Assembly: GCF_048564905.1 (NCBI RefSeq)
Contig: NC_132995.1
Coordinates: forward strand, 3,174,501 to 3,238,500
Length of the DNA: 64,000 nt
Source of the DNA: Vicugna pacos
Taxonomy: Eukaryota; Chordata; Mammalia; Artiodactyla; Camelidae
Direction of reading: 5' to 3'
Part shown: positions 55,001 through 63,060 of the stretch, piece after piece
How positions within the stretch are numbered: the stretch's first letter is position 1
Layout of the letters: each line of letters opens with the position of its first letter
Notes under the pieces: generated by a model
The model's input: the letters and a program-made list of their open reading frames with translations, nothing else
Database searches by the model: none
What the model was told of the DNA's origin: nothing
Position numbers and translations under genes: made by a program

Positions 55001-58000
55001 AGAGCTTCTGCCTAGAACTTCTTCTCAGACCCCTCTAGTCTTGCTCCCATTGCCCCCGAGAAATCTCTGTCATTTATCATCTGTTCTCTGTCACTGTCTA
55101 CCCATCTAGCATCCATATTCCTTCTTTCCCTCTCCTCCCTCCCTCCCTCCCTCCTCCTTTGGTCGCAGCTTACTGAATTCTGGAGCAAGACTGCCTGGGG
55201 GCCAGACCTCAGGCAAGTCACTAACTCCTCTGTGCCTCAGTTTCCTCACTCACAGAACCAGGATTCCAGGGGTGAATACCTGTAAAGCTCATGTGTCGTG
55301 TCTGCTGTGATCGCGCCAAGGCAGGGGTAGGCGGGGCACCCAAGAGGGTGTCTGGTGTCCCACAGGTTAGGTCCAGTCTTGGCTTGGTGAATGCCCTGCA
55401 TCTTGGTCTTCCTCGCCTATGAAATGAGGAAGATGATACCTGCTTTCCTGGGCGGTCATGAGGGTCGAAAAGAAAACTAGTCCCCCCTTGTAACCCCTCG
55501 TGTACACAAGGCCTCTGCGGGCTCTCTGTGGGCTCTCTGCGGGCTTTCGCCGGTGGCGGCTCCCTGAGCCCTCATTAGTAGCGCTATCGAAGAGGAACCC
55601 CTCGTATTGCCCCAGAGATCAGACTTGGAAGGTGAGGTCACCCAAGATTGTGCACAGCGTGGAGGCTGCACCTCACACAGCATCCTTGAACCCCAAGCCC
55701 CCACAGCCAGGCAGTCACCCAGCCCTGTCCCTTCTGCTTCCTGAATGTCTTTCTCACCCTGCATCTCCTCCCTCAAGGCTCAGGCTCCCTCTCTCCCCTG
55801 GGGGAGGAGATATGCCTCCTTCCTCTCTGGTCTGTCCCCCCACAGCCTCTAGACTAGGGCTGCCAGGTTCTGCAAACAACAAATACCTCTTTACTATAAG
55901 TATGTCCCATGCCCTAAGGGGGCGAAACTTGTCCTAACAATTTTTTCAGTTGGGCATCTGATATTCAAATCTAATTGGGCATTGTGTGTGTGATCTGGCA
56001 GTCCTACCCAGAGGGACCGATCTGTCCCATAGCAAGGATCTGAGCTGGTCCACAACCCTTCCTTGGCTCCCACTGCCCCCAGAGCTTCTGAAACTGGCAC
56101 TCTGACAAGGGGGCTGGGGTGGGGGGCGCAGACACTGAACCAACACTCAGAATCAGAGACCGCCTGAGAAGAGCTAGGGCACCCTTGAAGGGGATCCTCT
56201 TCTTTTATTCAAGGGCAGACTGAGGCCCACGATTTCTCTATGGTCCAGGCAGACATGGGGCTGGATTACAGTTCCCAAGAGTCATTGTGAAAGAAAGGAA
56301 GGAAGGCAGAGTGTCGGTCAGGTCTCTACTCTCCCTGATGCACCATTTAACCTCGGGCCTCAGTTTCCCCTGTCTGGGCCTCCTCCTCCGGGTCCCTGTA
56401 GATTAAAATCAGGATGAAGGATGTCAGGGATGAAGTGGAAGGAAGGTGGGCTTTGTAGCCTGACAGACCTCGCTCCAATCCCAGCTCTGCCCCTTCCAGG
56501 CTGTGTGACTCTGGGCAAGAGCCTTGCCCTCTCTGGGCTTTAACTTTCAGCCACTGGAAAAGGCAGCAGTGTGAGAATTGATACCCACCTTGCTGGGCTG
56601 TTCGGAGGATAGACATTGTATATGTGCCTGATCTGGTCAAAGCAGACCTCCCTGTTGCTCTGACAGACCCCTCCCCAGGGGGGTCAGTGGCACTCCTCCC
56701 CTCTCCCCAGAAACCTAGGAATATCCTTTTTGCCTCCTGTCCTTGTCCTCCACAACCACTCCTCCAACAAATTCTGACGGCCCTTCTCCCGAGGCCCATC
56801 TGGACCCCCAGCACAGCTCATACTGTTACCGCCGCGGCCCTGGTTCTTGCCTGCGGCCCTGCGGGGACAGAGCTTTTCCCCTGTCCCCTGCCTTCCATCC
56901 TCCCCACAGCAGCCAGTAGCCCGCTGAGCCTTTTCCACACAATCTGATCAACTTCCTCCTCTGCTTAAAACCCTGCAGTGAGCCCTGGGCGGATTAACGT
57001 CTTGGTGTTCCCCGCTCCATCCTGTTGGCGCCATCGCTGCTGTGGGGGCCCCAGGACTGCTTTCTGAACCTCCTCTCTCAGCAGCTCATTCTTGTCTGAA
57101 ATGACCTTCCGGGGCTCAGTTACTGAAGTTTCCCTGGTCTTTGGAACAGTGCCTGGCTGAGAGCAGGCCCCTGGCCAGTCCATGCTGAATGAATCAGAGC
57201 TGAGCGTCCAGGAAACGGTGGTTCTGCTGATTTGCAGGGATGACAGTAATGCCAGCTGGCGTCTACTGAGTGTGCTTTCCATGCAGGGTGCAGTTCCAAG
57301 CTCATTGTGCTTCTAAGCCCTGTTCTCTGTGTTGCTCTAAGCCAGTGATTTTGCCCCAGGGGGTCTTTGGCAATGTGTGGAGACACGTTTGGGTGTCACA
57401 GGTGGGGGAGGGGGTGCTACTAGCATCTACTGGGTGGAGACCAGGGATGCTGTTCAATTCCCTGCAGTGCACAGGGTGCCCCCACCCACACGTGATCTCG
57501 TCCCAGCATCAGTCATGTTCAGACTGGGAAGCCCGGCACTGGATCCAGGCTGAGCTGCTGTGATGGCTGGGTGTGGGTTCCTGCTGTAGGGTGTGCTGAG
57601 GACAGCGACCACAGCCCCTGCTGTGCGCTGAGCTTCCTGTGGGCCAGGCCCTGTGCTGAGCACAGATGACAGGGGAGGAAACTGAGGCACAGAGAGGCGG
57701 AGTGTCTTGTTCAGCGTTGCACAGCCAGATGTGTATCGCCCGCTGACGCCCTCCCCGCCCCCCCCGCCCCCCCAGGATTACGGCGCGGCCCTGCGGGGCC
57801 TGTGCGAGGACGCCCTGGAGGGCCTGCTCTTCCTGCTGCTCTTCTCCCTCTTGTCCGCGGGGGCCCTGGCCGCCGCCCTCTGCAGCCTGCCCCGAGCCTG
57901 GGCCCTCTTCCCACCCAGGTCAGGAGGGGCGGGGCGGGGTCCTGGGGCAGGGGTGGGAGGGGACAACCCTCCAGCCACTGTTGGGGGGCAGCCTCCTGAT

Positions 58001-58250
58001 GGCTACCCCATCCTGCCTCTCTGCCACTCCCCCTGTCACACCCCAGTGACGACTACGATGACACAGATGATGACGACCCTTTCAACCCTCAGGTACTGGA
58101 CTCTGGGTCTGCGGGAGGAAGGGCTGGGGCTGGACCTCTGGGGCTGGGGGTCTGCACTGCAAAGCAAGATTTCCGCCTCATGCCCTCCTCCCGCCCCAAA
58201 TCTCCCTGCAGGAATCCAAGCGCTTCGTGCAGTGGCAGTCATCTATCTGA
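42734..58250 (+). CDS. TTYH1: Tweety family member 1 (TTYH1), complete coding region in 13 exons
   Basis: The exons are 42734-42859, 45902-46080, 47997-48108, 48943-49163, 51964-52059, 53362-53434, 53770-53845, 54364-54419, 54592-54684, 54872-54964, 57776-57918, 58047-58092 and 58212-58250. They total 1353 nt, giving 450 residues plus TGA, the same length as the human protein as I recall it. All junctions are GT-AG and phases match. Five membrane segments can be placed near residues 44-67, 88-108, 214-235, 241-262 and 390-412, with the N-terminus outside. N-glycosylation sequons lie at N130, N284 and N355. R165, reported as important for anion conduction in the family, is kept. The tail is acidic (DDYDDTDDDD) and ends in VQWQSSI, with no PPxY motif. 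The start has a good Kozak context (gccATGG). TTYH proteins are dimeric plasma and internal membrane proteins, proposed as volume-regulated anion channels or lipid-handling proteins. TTYH1 is mainly neural. Confidence 0.98.
42860..45901 (+). other. TTYH1: TTYH1 intron 1
   Basis: A 3.0-kb intron bounded by gtgcga and ctccag. It contains the tail of the CpG island, G-rich unique sequence at 43080-43820, a CA-rich microsatellite at 44258-44720, a CT-rich patch at 45110-45250 and a reverse MIR-like core at 45575-45665. Confidence 0.9.
44258..44720. repeat. CA-rich microsatellite, (CACATA)n / (CACAC)n
   Basis: About 460 bases of mixed cacaca, cacata and cactca units lie in TTYH1 intron 1. Alternating purine-pyrimidine sequence of this kind can adopt Z-DNA. 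Histidine/threonine-rich open frames here are artefacts. Confidence 0.95.
45902..46080 (+). CDS. TTYH1: TTYH1 coding exon 2
   Basis: 179 nt encode residues 43-102, including membrane segment 1 (LLLVVALAGLGLGLSLIFIA), a C-rich RFCCC stretch at 68-72 and most of segment 2 (CVTWSCIAALLV). The exon ends after two bases of C102 before gtaacg. Confidence 0.97.
46185..46480. repeat. MIR pair, reverse then forward
   Basis: A reverse MIR core (attgctcccatttgatggat, ggagaaactgcattcc) at 46190-46262 is followed by a forward MIR at about 46285-46478 (cctcagtttccagggctcta, gtgagattaaatgaaatgta). Both lie in TTYH1 intron 2. Confidence 0.65.
46482..46635 (-). repeat. L2 3' end
   Basis: The reverse L2 3' tip is present with catccattcattcattgaac, gtacctactatgtgccagga and ccctgccctcctggagctgg. 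Confidence 0.8.
47095..47345. promoter_or_regulatory. CpG-rich patch with SOX-like sites in TTYH1 intron 2
   Basis: CpG density is visibly higher than in the rest of the intron. Within it lie four HMG/SOX-like cores: ACAAAGG at 47126-47132, ACAAGGG at 47174-47180, CTTTGT at 47184-47189 and AACAATGG at 47199-47206. Such sites suit a neural-progenitor enhancer or alternative promoter, but this is an inference from motifs. Confidence 0.4.
47997..48108 (+). CDS. TTYH1: TTYH1 coding exon 3
   Basis: 112 nt complete C102 and encode GIGIGFYGNSETSDGVSQLS and onward to IDHL139. The sequon NHT at 130-132 is in the first long extracellular loop. The donor is gtgagg. Confidence 0.97.
48109..48942 (+). 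other. TTYH1: TTYH1 intron 3, with degenerate CAGACC-type repeat
   Basis: Most of the 834-bp intron (about 48190-48770) is built of loosely repeated cctcagac, cccagac and agacctc words without a strict period. No exon-like unit is seen in it. Confidence 0.7.
48943..49163 (+). CDS. TTYH1: TTYH1 coding exon 4
   Basis: 221 nt encode residues 140-212 and two bases of R213: VLETVERLGEAVRTELTTLE and onward to FVEEY. It is a helical, charged extracellular domain with R165 in the context LTQRTEL. The donor is gtgggt. Confidence 0.97.
49205..49385 (+). repeat. MER5A hAT DNA transposon fragment
   Basis: The order cccccaggggacatcgggtg, gggtgtcacaac, actggcacctggtgggtgga and gcacaggacagcccacagca is that of MER5A. 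It lies just after exon 4 in TTYH1 intron 4. Confidence 0.8.
49630..49860 (+). repeat. MIR element
   Basis: Forward MIR text is recognisable: ccacgtgacctgacaccgg, gggcctccgtgtccccatcc, ataatgagtaatggtgccct and ctgataagtcagtatctg. Confidence 0.6.
49866..50070. repeat. Degenerate minisatellite in TTYH1 intron 4
   Basis: About six units of roughly 28-38 bases share ggggtccatcc-, caccacctg- and cccccagg-type words, for example ggtgcatcccccaggtc, gggtccactcaccacc and ggggtccatccgagg. Confidence 0.55.
50285..50570 (-). repeat. L2 fragment
   Basis: Reverse L2 text: gagcaatgaacaaaacagac, gtgattcctgcctgtcttgc, gaggtaatcctggaaggcta, gagaaggtgacatttgaagg. It follows an A-run at 50273-50286. Confidence 0.75.
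51964..52059 (+). CDS. TTYH1: TTYH1 coding exon 5
   Basis: 96 nt encode W214 to V244 plus two bases: WLAYVLLLLLELLVCLFTLL, the third membrane segment, then AKQSKWLVI. The exon ends at GT before a gtaagt donor. Confidence 0.97.
52060..53361 (+). other. TTYH1: TTYH1 intron 5, containing a reverse MIR at 52485-52660
   Basis: A 1.3-kb intron bounded by gtaagt and ctgtag. The reverse MIR at 52485-52660 has tttaacagaaagggagactg, gagaggttgggccacttgcc and gctgggattccactcagg. The rest is GC-rich unique sequence. Confidence 0.85.
53362..53434 (+). CDS. TTYH1: TTYH1 coding exon 6
   Basis: 73 nt complete V245 and encode MTVMSLLVLVLSWGSLGLEA then ATAV269, the fourth membrane segment. Phase 0 at the end, with donor gtgagt. 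Confidence 0.97.
53435..54363 (+). other. TTYH1: TTYH1 introns 6 and 7
   Basis: Intron 6 (53435-53769) ends with two near-identical 37-bp words around cctggacccctgggtctgag (53620-53695). Intron 7 (53846-54363) is G-rich, with a ggggt tandem near 53905-53925. The two flank exon 7 at 53770-53845. Confidence 0.85.
53770..53845 (+). CDS. TTYH1: TTYH1 coding exon 7
   Basis: 76 nt encode G270 onward: GLSDFCSSPDTYILNLTQEE and TGLGS. C275 and the sequon N284-L-T lie in the second extracellular region. The donor is gtgatc. Confidence 0.96.
54364..54419 (+). CDS. TTYH1: TTYH1 coding exon 8
   Basis: 56 nt complete the aspartate codon and encode ILNYYFLCNQAVSNPFQQ, ending at residue 313. The cysteine here is the likely disulfide partner of C275. 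The donor is gttagg. Confidence 0.96.
54592..54684 (+). CDS. TTYH1: TTYH1 coding exon 9
   Basis: 93 nt encode residues 314-344, RLTLSQRALANIHSQLQGLE to FPSAQ, in frame on both sides. It is flanked by a ctgcag acceptor and a gtcggt donor. Confidence 0.97.
54685..54871. promoter_or_regulatory. TTYH1: TTYH1 intron 9 with a cluster of GC boxes
   Basis: This 187-bp intron contains at least six copies of a word like gtgggcggggc or gggaggggcggggc, each an Sp1/KLF-type GC box, at about 54710-54835. It may be a small minisatellite, an internal regulatory element, or simply G-run-rich intron sequence that aids splicing. Confidence 0.45.
54872..54964 (+). CDS. TTYH1: TTYH1 coding exon 10
   Basis: 93 nt encode residues 345-375, KPLLSLEETMNVTEGNFHQL to LHK, with the sequon N355-V-T. 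The donor is gtgacc. Confidence 0.97.
55175..55300 (+). repeat. MIR fragment
   Basis: Forward MIR core: cctcaggcaagtcactaact, cctctgtgcctcagtttcct. It lies in TTYH1 intron 10. Confidence 0.65.
56430..56635 (+). repeat. MIR element
   Basis: Well-ordered forward MIR text: ccaatcccagctctgcccct, gctgtgtgactctgggcaag, tgagaattgatacccacctt. Confidence 0.78.
56640..57190 (+). repeat. L2-like fragment
   Basis: The text ccacagcagccagtagcccg, tcctctgcttaaaaccctgc and agtgcctggctgagagcagg follows old LINE L2 internal and 3' text in forward orientation, strongly diverged. Confidence 0.55.
57340..57545 (+). repeat. MER5A hAT DNA transposon
   Basis: The order gattttgccccagggggtct, ttggcaatgtgtggagacac, gggtgtcacagg, tgctactagcatctactggg and ctgcagtgcacagggtg is that of MER5A, close to full length. 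Confidence 0.85.
57640..57735 (-). repeat. MIR core fragment
   Basis: Reverse MIR core: aggaaactgaggcacagaga followed by gttgcacagccagatg, just before TTYH1 exon 11. Confidence 0.65.
57776..57918 (+). CDS. TTYH1: TTYH1 coding exon 11
   Basis: 143 nt encode residues 376-422 plus two bases: DYGAALRGLCEDALEGLLFL and onward, containing the fifth membrane segment and the cytosolic SLPRAWALFPP. A long C-rich acceptor precedes it and gtcagg follows. Confidence 0.97.
58047..58092 (+). CDS. TTYH1: TTYH1 coding exon 12
   Basis: 46 nt complete S423 and encode DDYDDTDDDDPFNPQ, a strongly acidic cytosolic tail piece of possible cation-binding character. The donor is gtactg, phase 0. Confidence 0.96.
58212..58250 (+). 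CDS. TTYH1: TTYH1 coding exon 13, end of protein
   Basis: 39 nt encode ESKRFVQWQSSI and a TGA stop at 58248-58250. The ending is that of human TTYH1. A further splice donor follows at 58293. Confidence 0.95.
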   Translation, partial: ESKRFVQWQSSI

Positions 58251-58768
58251 GCCCCTCTTCCAGGCCAGGCTGGAGCCTGTTCCCCGTCTCAGGTGAGCAT
58301 TCGGAGTGGCATCCCAGCTCCCAGAGCTCGCCTCTGCTCTCCTCTCCCTTCCACTGGGCTCCCTGGCGGCCCTCCTGCCTCCATCTGGTCCTGCCTCTGC
58401 CTCTCTCCGCAGTTCCTTCCTCCGCTGCTGGAGAAGACCCCACTGACCCAGCCTGACTGGGCTCCCACCACTAACAGCACCCTGGCCATGGACACCTTAA
58501 ACAGGACTGTCTCCCCGCCCTGCCCCCTCTGCATCTCCTTGGCCCTGGAAGTATGCTGAGGGGGCAGGCCAGGGCCCGAGGCTGGCCGGGGAGGGGGCAC
58601 ACAGCCAGCCCCTGCACCCCCTCACCCCTGGCCACCAGCCACGTCCCCTGAAGGGATGTGACTGCCCCGTCCGCTGCACCCCAGTGGGTTAGGGCCCTGA
58701 TCTCTATGTGCGGCACCTACTTGGGAATGGGTTGATTTGAAATAAAAGGGAAGACTTTATTTTACAAG
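58251..58768 (+). other. TTYH1: TTYH1 3' UTR, with a possible 120-bp intron
   Basis: The untranslated region runs from the stop to shortly beyond the poly(A) signal. A donor gtgagc at 58293 and an acceptor after ctctctccgcag at 58412 would remove 58293-58412. The stop would then lie 42 nt upstream of the junction, within the usual limit for escaping nonsense-mediated decay. Confidence 0.65.
58741..58746 (+). terminator. TTYH1: TTYH1 poly(A) signal AATAAA
   Basis: A canonical AATAAA lies about 490 bases after the stop codon and is followed by a T-rich stretch (ccttcttttttccc) typical of a downstream element. Cleavage is expected near 58760-58768. Confidence 0.85.
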
Positions 58769-59034
58769 CAGCTGGGTCCTTCTTTTTTCCCTTCCCACGT
58801 CTGGCCTCGTGGTTGGGAGGCGGAGACCCCTTCACCTCTGCTCCCGCCCTGGCCTCCTGGCTGCCAGGTATTTCTGCTCTTGTCTGGGCTCTGCAGCAGT
58901 TAAGAAGGATTGCTCTTAAAAAAAGAAAAAATCCCCTTCACCACCCCCTCTCCCCAGTCTAAAAGCAGCACACGTGTCCTGACGCAGGAAGAGACAGCTA
59001 TCCCTGGAGCAGAAGAGAGAGCCTAGAAATAGAT

Positions 59035-59044
59035 CTGTGTGTGT

Positions 59045-59096
<52 letters not shown>
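59035..59096. repeat. (GT)n microsatellite
   Basis: About 60 bases of nearly pure GT repeat with one GAGT interruption, about 290 bases downstream of the TTYH1 poly(A) signal. Confidence 0.95.
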
Positions 59097-59099
59097 CAG

Positions 59100-59390
59100 A
59101 AGACAGACTTAAAGTCAGGGTGAAAAGGACCAGTTCCAAAGCAATGCTGACATGATTAGCTTTCCATCTGGAAGAAGACAGTCTACGTCTGATATGGGTA
59201 AAAAATCTAAACGTAGACAAGTAAGGGGACAGGTATTTCAAGAGAAAAGAGACTTTTGTATGTTGTATACCATACATGTTTGAAGGAAAGGATTTTAAGC
59301 AAGATAGCCTAAAGACAAAGGAAAGATACCTTATTTGGCAAATTGTGGAATGAAAAAAATACCACAAAGTCAAGAGGCAAATTGATAGTC
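59100..59390. other. Intergenic, no gene seen
   Basis: A/T-rich unique-looking DNA between the GT repeat and L1 debris. No gene is recognised. Confidence 0.4.
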
Positions 59391-59394
59391 TGGG

Positions 59395-59790
59395 GGAAAT
59401 TTTTTTTTTAAAAATACATAGTGTAAAGAAACAGGTAATTAATATGTATGCATAATCTACAAAGCTTCCACAAATAAGAAAGAGACAGCCCTATTCAAAA
59501 ACAAGACACTAAGATGAACATTCAATGAATGAAAACCCCAGTGCCAGCAGACAGACCAAAAGGCACTCAAACCCAAATAATTAGGAAGTGTACTTTGAAA
59601 CAGCCAGAAACTCTTCTTTTCTTCCATCAAAAAAAAAAAAATTAAAGGAGTTGCTAATATTCCCAGTTATCAAAAAAATTAAAGGCATGCTAATATTCTC
59701 TGCTGGCAAGGATGTGGAGGGACAATTCACACACTGCCCCCAAGGATGAACTGCAATCCTGTGAAAAAAAATAATGTGCTCATGCGTGTT
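59395..59790 (+). repeat. Old L1M/HAL1-type fragment
   Basis: Text such as caaagcttccacaaataaga, aattaaaggcatgctaatat and tggcaaggatgtggagggac follows the ORF2 3' region of an old LINE. It is strongly diverged. Confidence 0.5.
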
Positions 59791-59794
59791 AAAT

Positions 59795-60875
59795 CCAAGC
59801 TGTGTAGACCCTCTGACCGACAGTCCTACTCTGGGGAATCCATCTGTGGCTGCAGCAATACTCGGATGGGCCGACCTCTGGAAACAAGTTCGCAGAAGGA
59901 AAAGCCCAATAAATCTCCGAGCAGCGGGGCTCCCTGGAGCCCGGCAGCTCCCGGCTGGGTTTGGACTTTCAGGAGAAAACCTGAGAGAGGAGAGATTTGA
60001 GGCGGGGGTGACAGACAATGGTAGCCAAGTGGACGAATGCAGAGGGGCCAGGGCTAAGGGCCCAGGCGTGTTCCTGACCACCAGACGGACGCAGGTGGTC
60101 GCTGGACTTGTTGGACCACGCCTGCCATCTTTGACATCCATCAGAGGGGAGTCAAAGACAGCGATTCCAAAATCCAAAGAACCCTGTTAGACCTGAACTC
60201 TTCCCCTAACTCACTGGACGGCCAAGCCTGGCCTGACCTGGCGTGTGGTTACTTACAAACCGTCTCCCTGCCTGTGGGAACGTTCAGCCAGTCCTCTGTA
60301 GAAACTGCTCCCCAGGGCTGTGCAGGCTCCTGAGGGAAGGTGTGCTCTGTGGAATGGAAACCACGTTCTCCCTAGAAAGCCTGAGAAACCCTGAATCCCA
60401 AAATACAGAAACAGCCCCGAGGGTTTCCAGCTCGGGGCTTGTGAGCCCGGGGAGCCAGGTGTCCGGAGTCCAGTGTGGGGCCTGCAAGGGGGGAACCGCT
60501 GCATGCTCGCTCATCATGTCCATCTCGCACACTGCAAGGAAAGTTCACCGAAGCCTTCTTTGTGTGGGTCTGAAGCTGGGAAAGAGAAATGGACCGCGGT
60601 TCTCAGTGAGCGGCACTGGGGCCACCTGCATGGACTCACGTTCTTCTCAGGACCCCAGAGCTGTCTGACCCTGGGCGAGCCCTGCTGCTCTGGCCACTCT
60701 GCTCTCCAATGCTGCCCTCTAGCGACTCTGGGTCCACGTCCAGATATTCACAAAGTTCCCTGAGATGTGATCTCCTGCCAAGGGACCTGGGAGTGAGCTT
60801 TAATTAGGAAGCCCTAACCAAGACAAAACATTTTCCCTGACCTTTACAAAAGGTAAATCTACTTTTATTTTAAAA
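59795..60875. other. Intergenic, no gene seen
   Basis: No recognisable gene or confident repeat. Open frames on both strands (59581-60177, 60243-60763) have no domain likeness. Confidence 0.4.
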
Positions 60876-61281
60876 TGATACATACGAGGACTTCGCCTTC
60901 TGAACAAGATGGAGTAACAGGGACTGGATTCGCTCTCCTTCCTGAAACAGCCAAAAAGCCAGATCAAATACGTGAAACTGTGGTTCCCAAGACGACATCA
61001 GGCAAGGAAGGAGGAGGGAGAGTGACCCCTGATAGATGGACATCAAAGTGACCCCTGAAATCGCCATAGCCTATGGTCATGAGTTTCTGACCGTGGGACA
61101 GGGGAGGGGAATTGAGGCAAAGCACCTCCCAAAGGCTCCCCCTAAAACTGCTCCAAAAAACAAAGTCTATTTTTTTAAAGAAGGCTCAAAATGAAAAGTA
61201 GGCAGCAAAAGAAGGCAGAAAAAGAGGAAAAGGGGAACAAAGATGGAACAAATAGAAACCAAACAACATGACAATAGATTT

Positions 61282-61458
61282 TTAAATTTTTTTAATTATT
61301 TTTTTAACATTTACTGAACCCTGCTCTATTTTTTGGAGGGGGAGGTAATTAGGTTTGTTTATTTAGTTATTATTATTTTTTAATGGAGGTACTGGGGGTT
61401 GAACCTAGGACCTCATGCATGCTAAGCATGTGCCACTTGAGCTATATCCTCCCCTCAA
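61282..61458 (-). repeat. Camelid tRNA-Ala SINE in L1, with target-site duplication
   Basis: Reversed B-box gggggttgaacctagg, loop catgctaagcatgtg and head gagctatatcctcccc are seen, with a long T-rich reversed tail. Flanks are gacaatagattt at 61270-61281 and gacaacagattt at 61459-61470, one mismatch in 12. Confidence 0.92.
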
Positions 61459-61510
61459 GACAACAGATTTAAAGATAACCATACCAATAGTCACATTAAA
61501 ATACAATTAT

Positions 61511-61640
61511 AGGGGAAGGGTATAGCTCCGGGGAAGAGCACTTGCTTAGCATGCTCAAGGTCCTGGGTTCAATCCCCAGTACCTCCATTAAAAATAAATA
61601 AGTAAACCTAGTTACCCCCTGAAAAGATTTAAAAATAAGA
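61511..61640 (+). repeat. Camelid tRNA-Ala SINE (Vic-1 type)
   Basis: Head aggggaagggtatagctccg, loop gcttagcatgc and B-box gggttcaatccccag are followed by aaataaataagtaaacctag. It lies about 50 bases from the opposed SINE on its left. Confidence 0.92.
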
Positions 61641-61754
61641 AAGACTAAAAATATATATAGTTACAAACACCTATTTTAAAAGACAGAGGTTGTACACTTG
61701 GGTAAAAAGAAAGATCCAACTATATGCTGTTGACCAGAAATCCATCCCTTTAAA

Positions 61755-62010
61755 AGCAAAGGGTTACTAAACGCAATGGGGTACCCTGGATCGGACTCCG
61801 GTACATAAAGGAGACATTAGTGGGGAAAGTGGCGAAATTCAAATAAAGTCTGCAGTTAACAGTAACGTGCCAATGTTGGTGTCTCAGTTTTGACACACAT
61901 ACTACATGAATGTCAGACGATAGCATTAGGGGAAACTGAGTGTAGGGTAGGCAGGACACTACACATCTTTGCAACATTTTTGTAAGCCTAACATTATTCT
62001 AAGAAACAAA
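61755..62010 (+). repeat. Old L1M-like 3' tip
   Basis: The text gggaaactgagtgtagggta, catctttgcaacatttttgt and ctaagaaacaaaaagttt matches the end of an older L1 3' UTR, the same type as 32826-32985. Confidence 0.5.
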
Positions 62011-62429
62011 AAGTTTAATGGGCAAAAAGAGTAAAAAGATGGGAAAAGGTGAGCAGTGCTAACAGTAACAAAATGATCCGCAGTTATCAGCAAAAAAATT
62101 TACAGTAATATAAGATTGGAAGGAAATTGCTGCTTCTCAAATACCACCTACTGTGATGATTACGGTGACCGGTCCCTGAACTGGACTGCTTAATTTTATA
62201 AGAGCCCTGTTTGGAAACTGTTGGCACACTCAAAGGGTCACTTGCAAGGAGTTTGAAGGAAGGTTTATTTACGGAGATGGCCCCAATTCCTCAGCCAGAC
62301 ATCAGTGCCCTTTCAGGCTCTGTACTTGCGAACCCTGCCGCGCGTGGCCCCTCGGGGCTACCATCCCCACCCAGTCTTCCGGCTTCCACTAAAATTCCCA
62401 CTGCGTCATTGCGTAGGCTGGAGGGCGGG

Positions 62430-63060
62430 CTCAAGTTGAACTCGCGGCGTCTACTGGCTGTCCAGGGTCGAGGGAGGCGGGGCGAGGCCTCCGCGTGACG
62501 TAAAGACGCCGCGGTCAGGACGTAGAAGCGCAAGGAAGACGAGAGTCAGCCGGCTCGCGAGCAGTCCTGCTGCCGTGTTGCTATCGCCTTAAGCCGTGGT
62601 TGGTGCATTCGGGGTCGTGCGGCCGAGGTGAGTGTGGACAGCGGCGGCGGGTAGGCGGCGGACGGGCGGAGACGGCGTTTCTTTTCGGCCTTAGGCCCCG
62701 CGGACCCCGAGGCCTTTGCGGCAGTCGCACCAACGGACGCCGCGCGAGAGCGACGGCAGGGTGTGGCGGGCACAGGCCACTGCGCTTGCGCATGAGGGGT
62801 GGGGAGCGCAGCTGCGCACCTTCGCGCCTGCGCCGTCGGCCTCCGCTCTCCGCCCCCGCCCTCGGAATTCCTGGGCCCCGCGTACTCCGTTCTTCGACCC
62901 CCATTGATCCGCCGTTCCAGCGGGAGGACGACGTTGCCCCAGGCGACGGGCGGTCCTTGTGCAGCTTTCTATCCCTGAGGACGTGGTGCGCACGCGGCGC
63001 GGCCGGGGCGGTGGCTCCGGGGCCAGAGACCAGGATCTGGGCGGTCTCTTCCTCCACCGG
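62430..63060 (+). promoter_or_regulatory. LENG8: CpG-island promoter, presumed LENG8
   Basis: A second CpG island starts at about 62430. A CRE/ATF-like TGACGTAA lies at 62496-62503 and GC-rich ggcggggcgagg precedes it. No TATA box is seen. By conserved gene order, LENG8 lies directly downstream of TTYH1 in the same direction. The motif and island are seen; the gene name is inferred from synteny. Confidence 0.6.
62530..62627 (+). other. LENG8: Presumed LENG8 untranslated first exon (start approximate)
   Basis: A strong donor, GAG followed by gtgagtg, lies at 62628. The DNA before it, from roughly 62530, would be the first exon. No ATG-led frame fits known LENG8 protein, so it is taken as 5' UTR. 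The 218-residue open frame at 62600-63256 crosses the donor and looks like a CpG-island artefact. Confidence 0.45.

Larger units (their letters stand above)
54965..57775 (+). other. TTYH1: TTYH1 intron 10
   Basis: A 2.8-kb intron bounded by gtgacc and a C-rich acceptor. It includes a MIR at about 55175-55300 and the repeats listed separately between 56430 and 57730. No exon is recognised. Confidence 0.88.
60880..61745 (+). repeat. L1 fragment carrying two SINEs
   Basis: An L1 5'-type region (gaacaagatggagtaacagg) is followed by ORF2-type text (gatggaacaaatagaaacca before the first SINE, aacc ataccaatagtcaca between the SINEs, ggtaaaaagaaagatccaac after the second). Two tRNA-Ala SINEs interrupt it at 61282-61458 and 61511-61640. 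Confidence 0.7.

Noticed and set aside
57707-58456. 249-residue plus-strand open frame
   Set aside because: It is read-through of TTYH1 exon 11 into introns 11 and 12 and the 3' region; the proper gene model splices at 57918.
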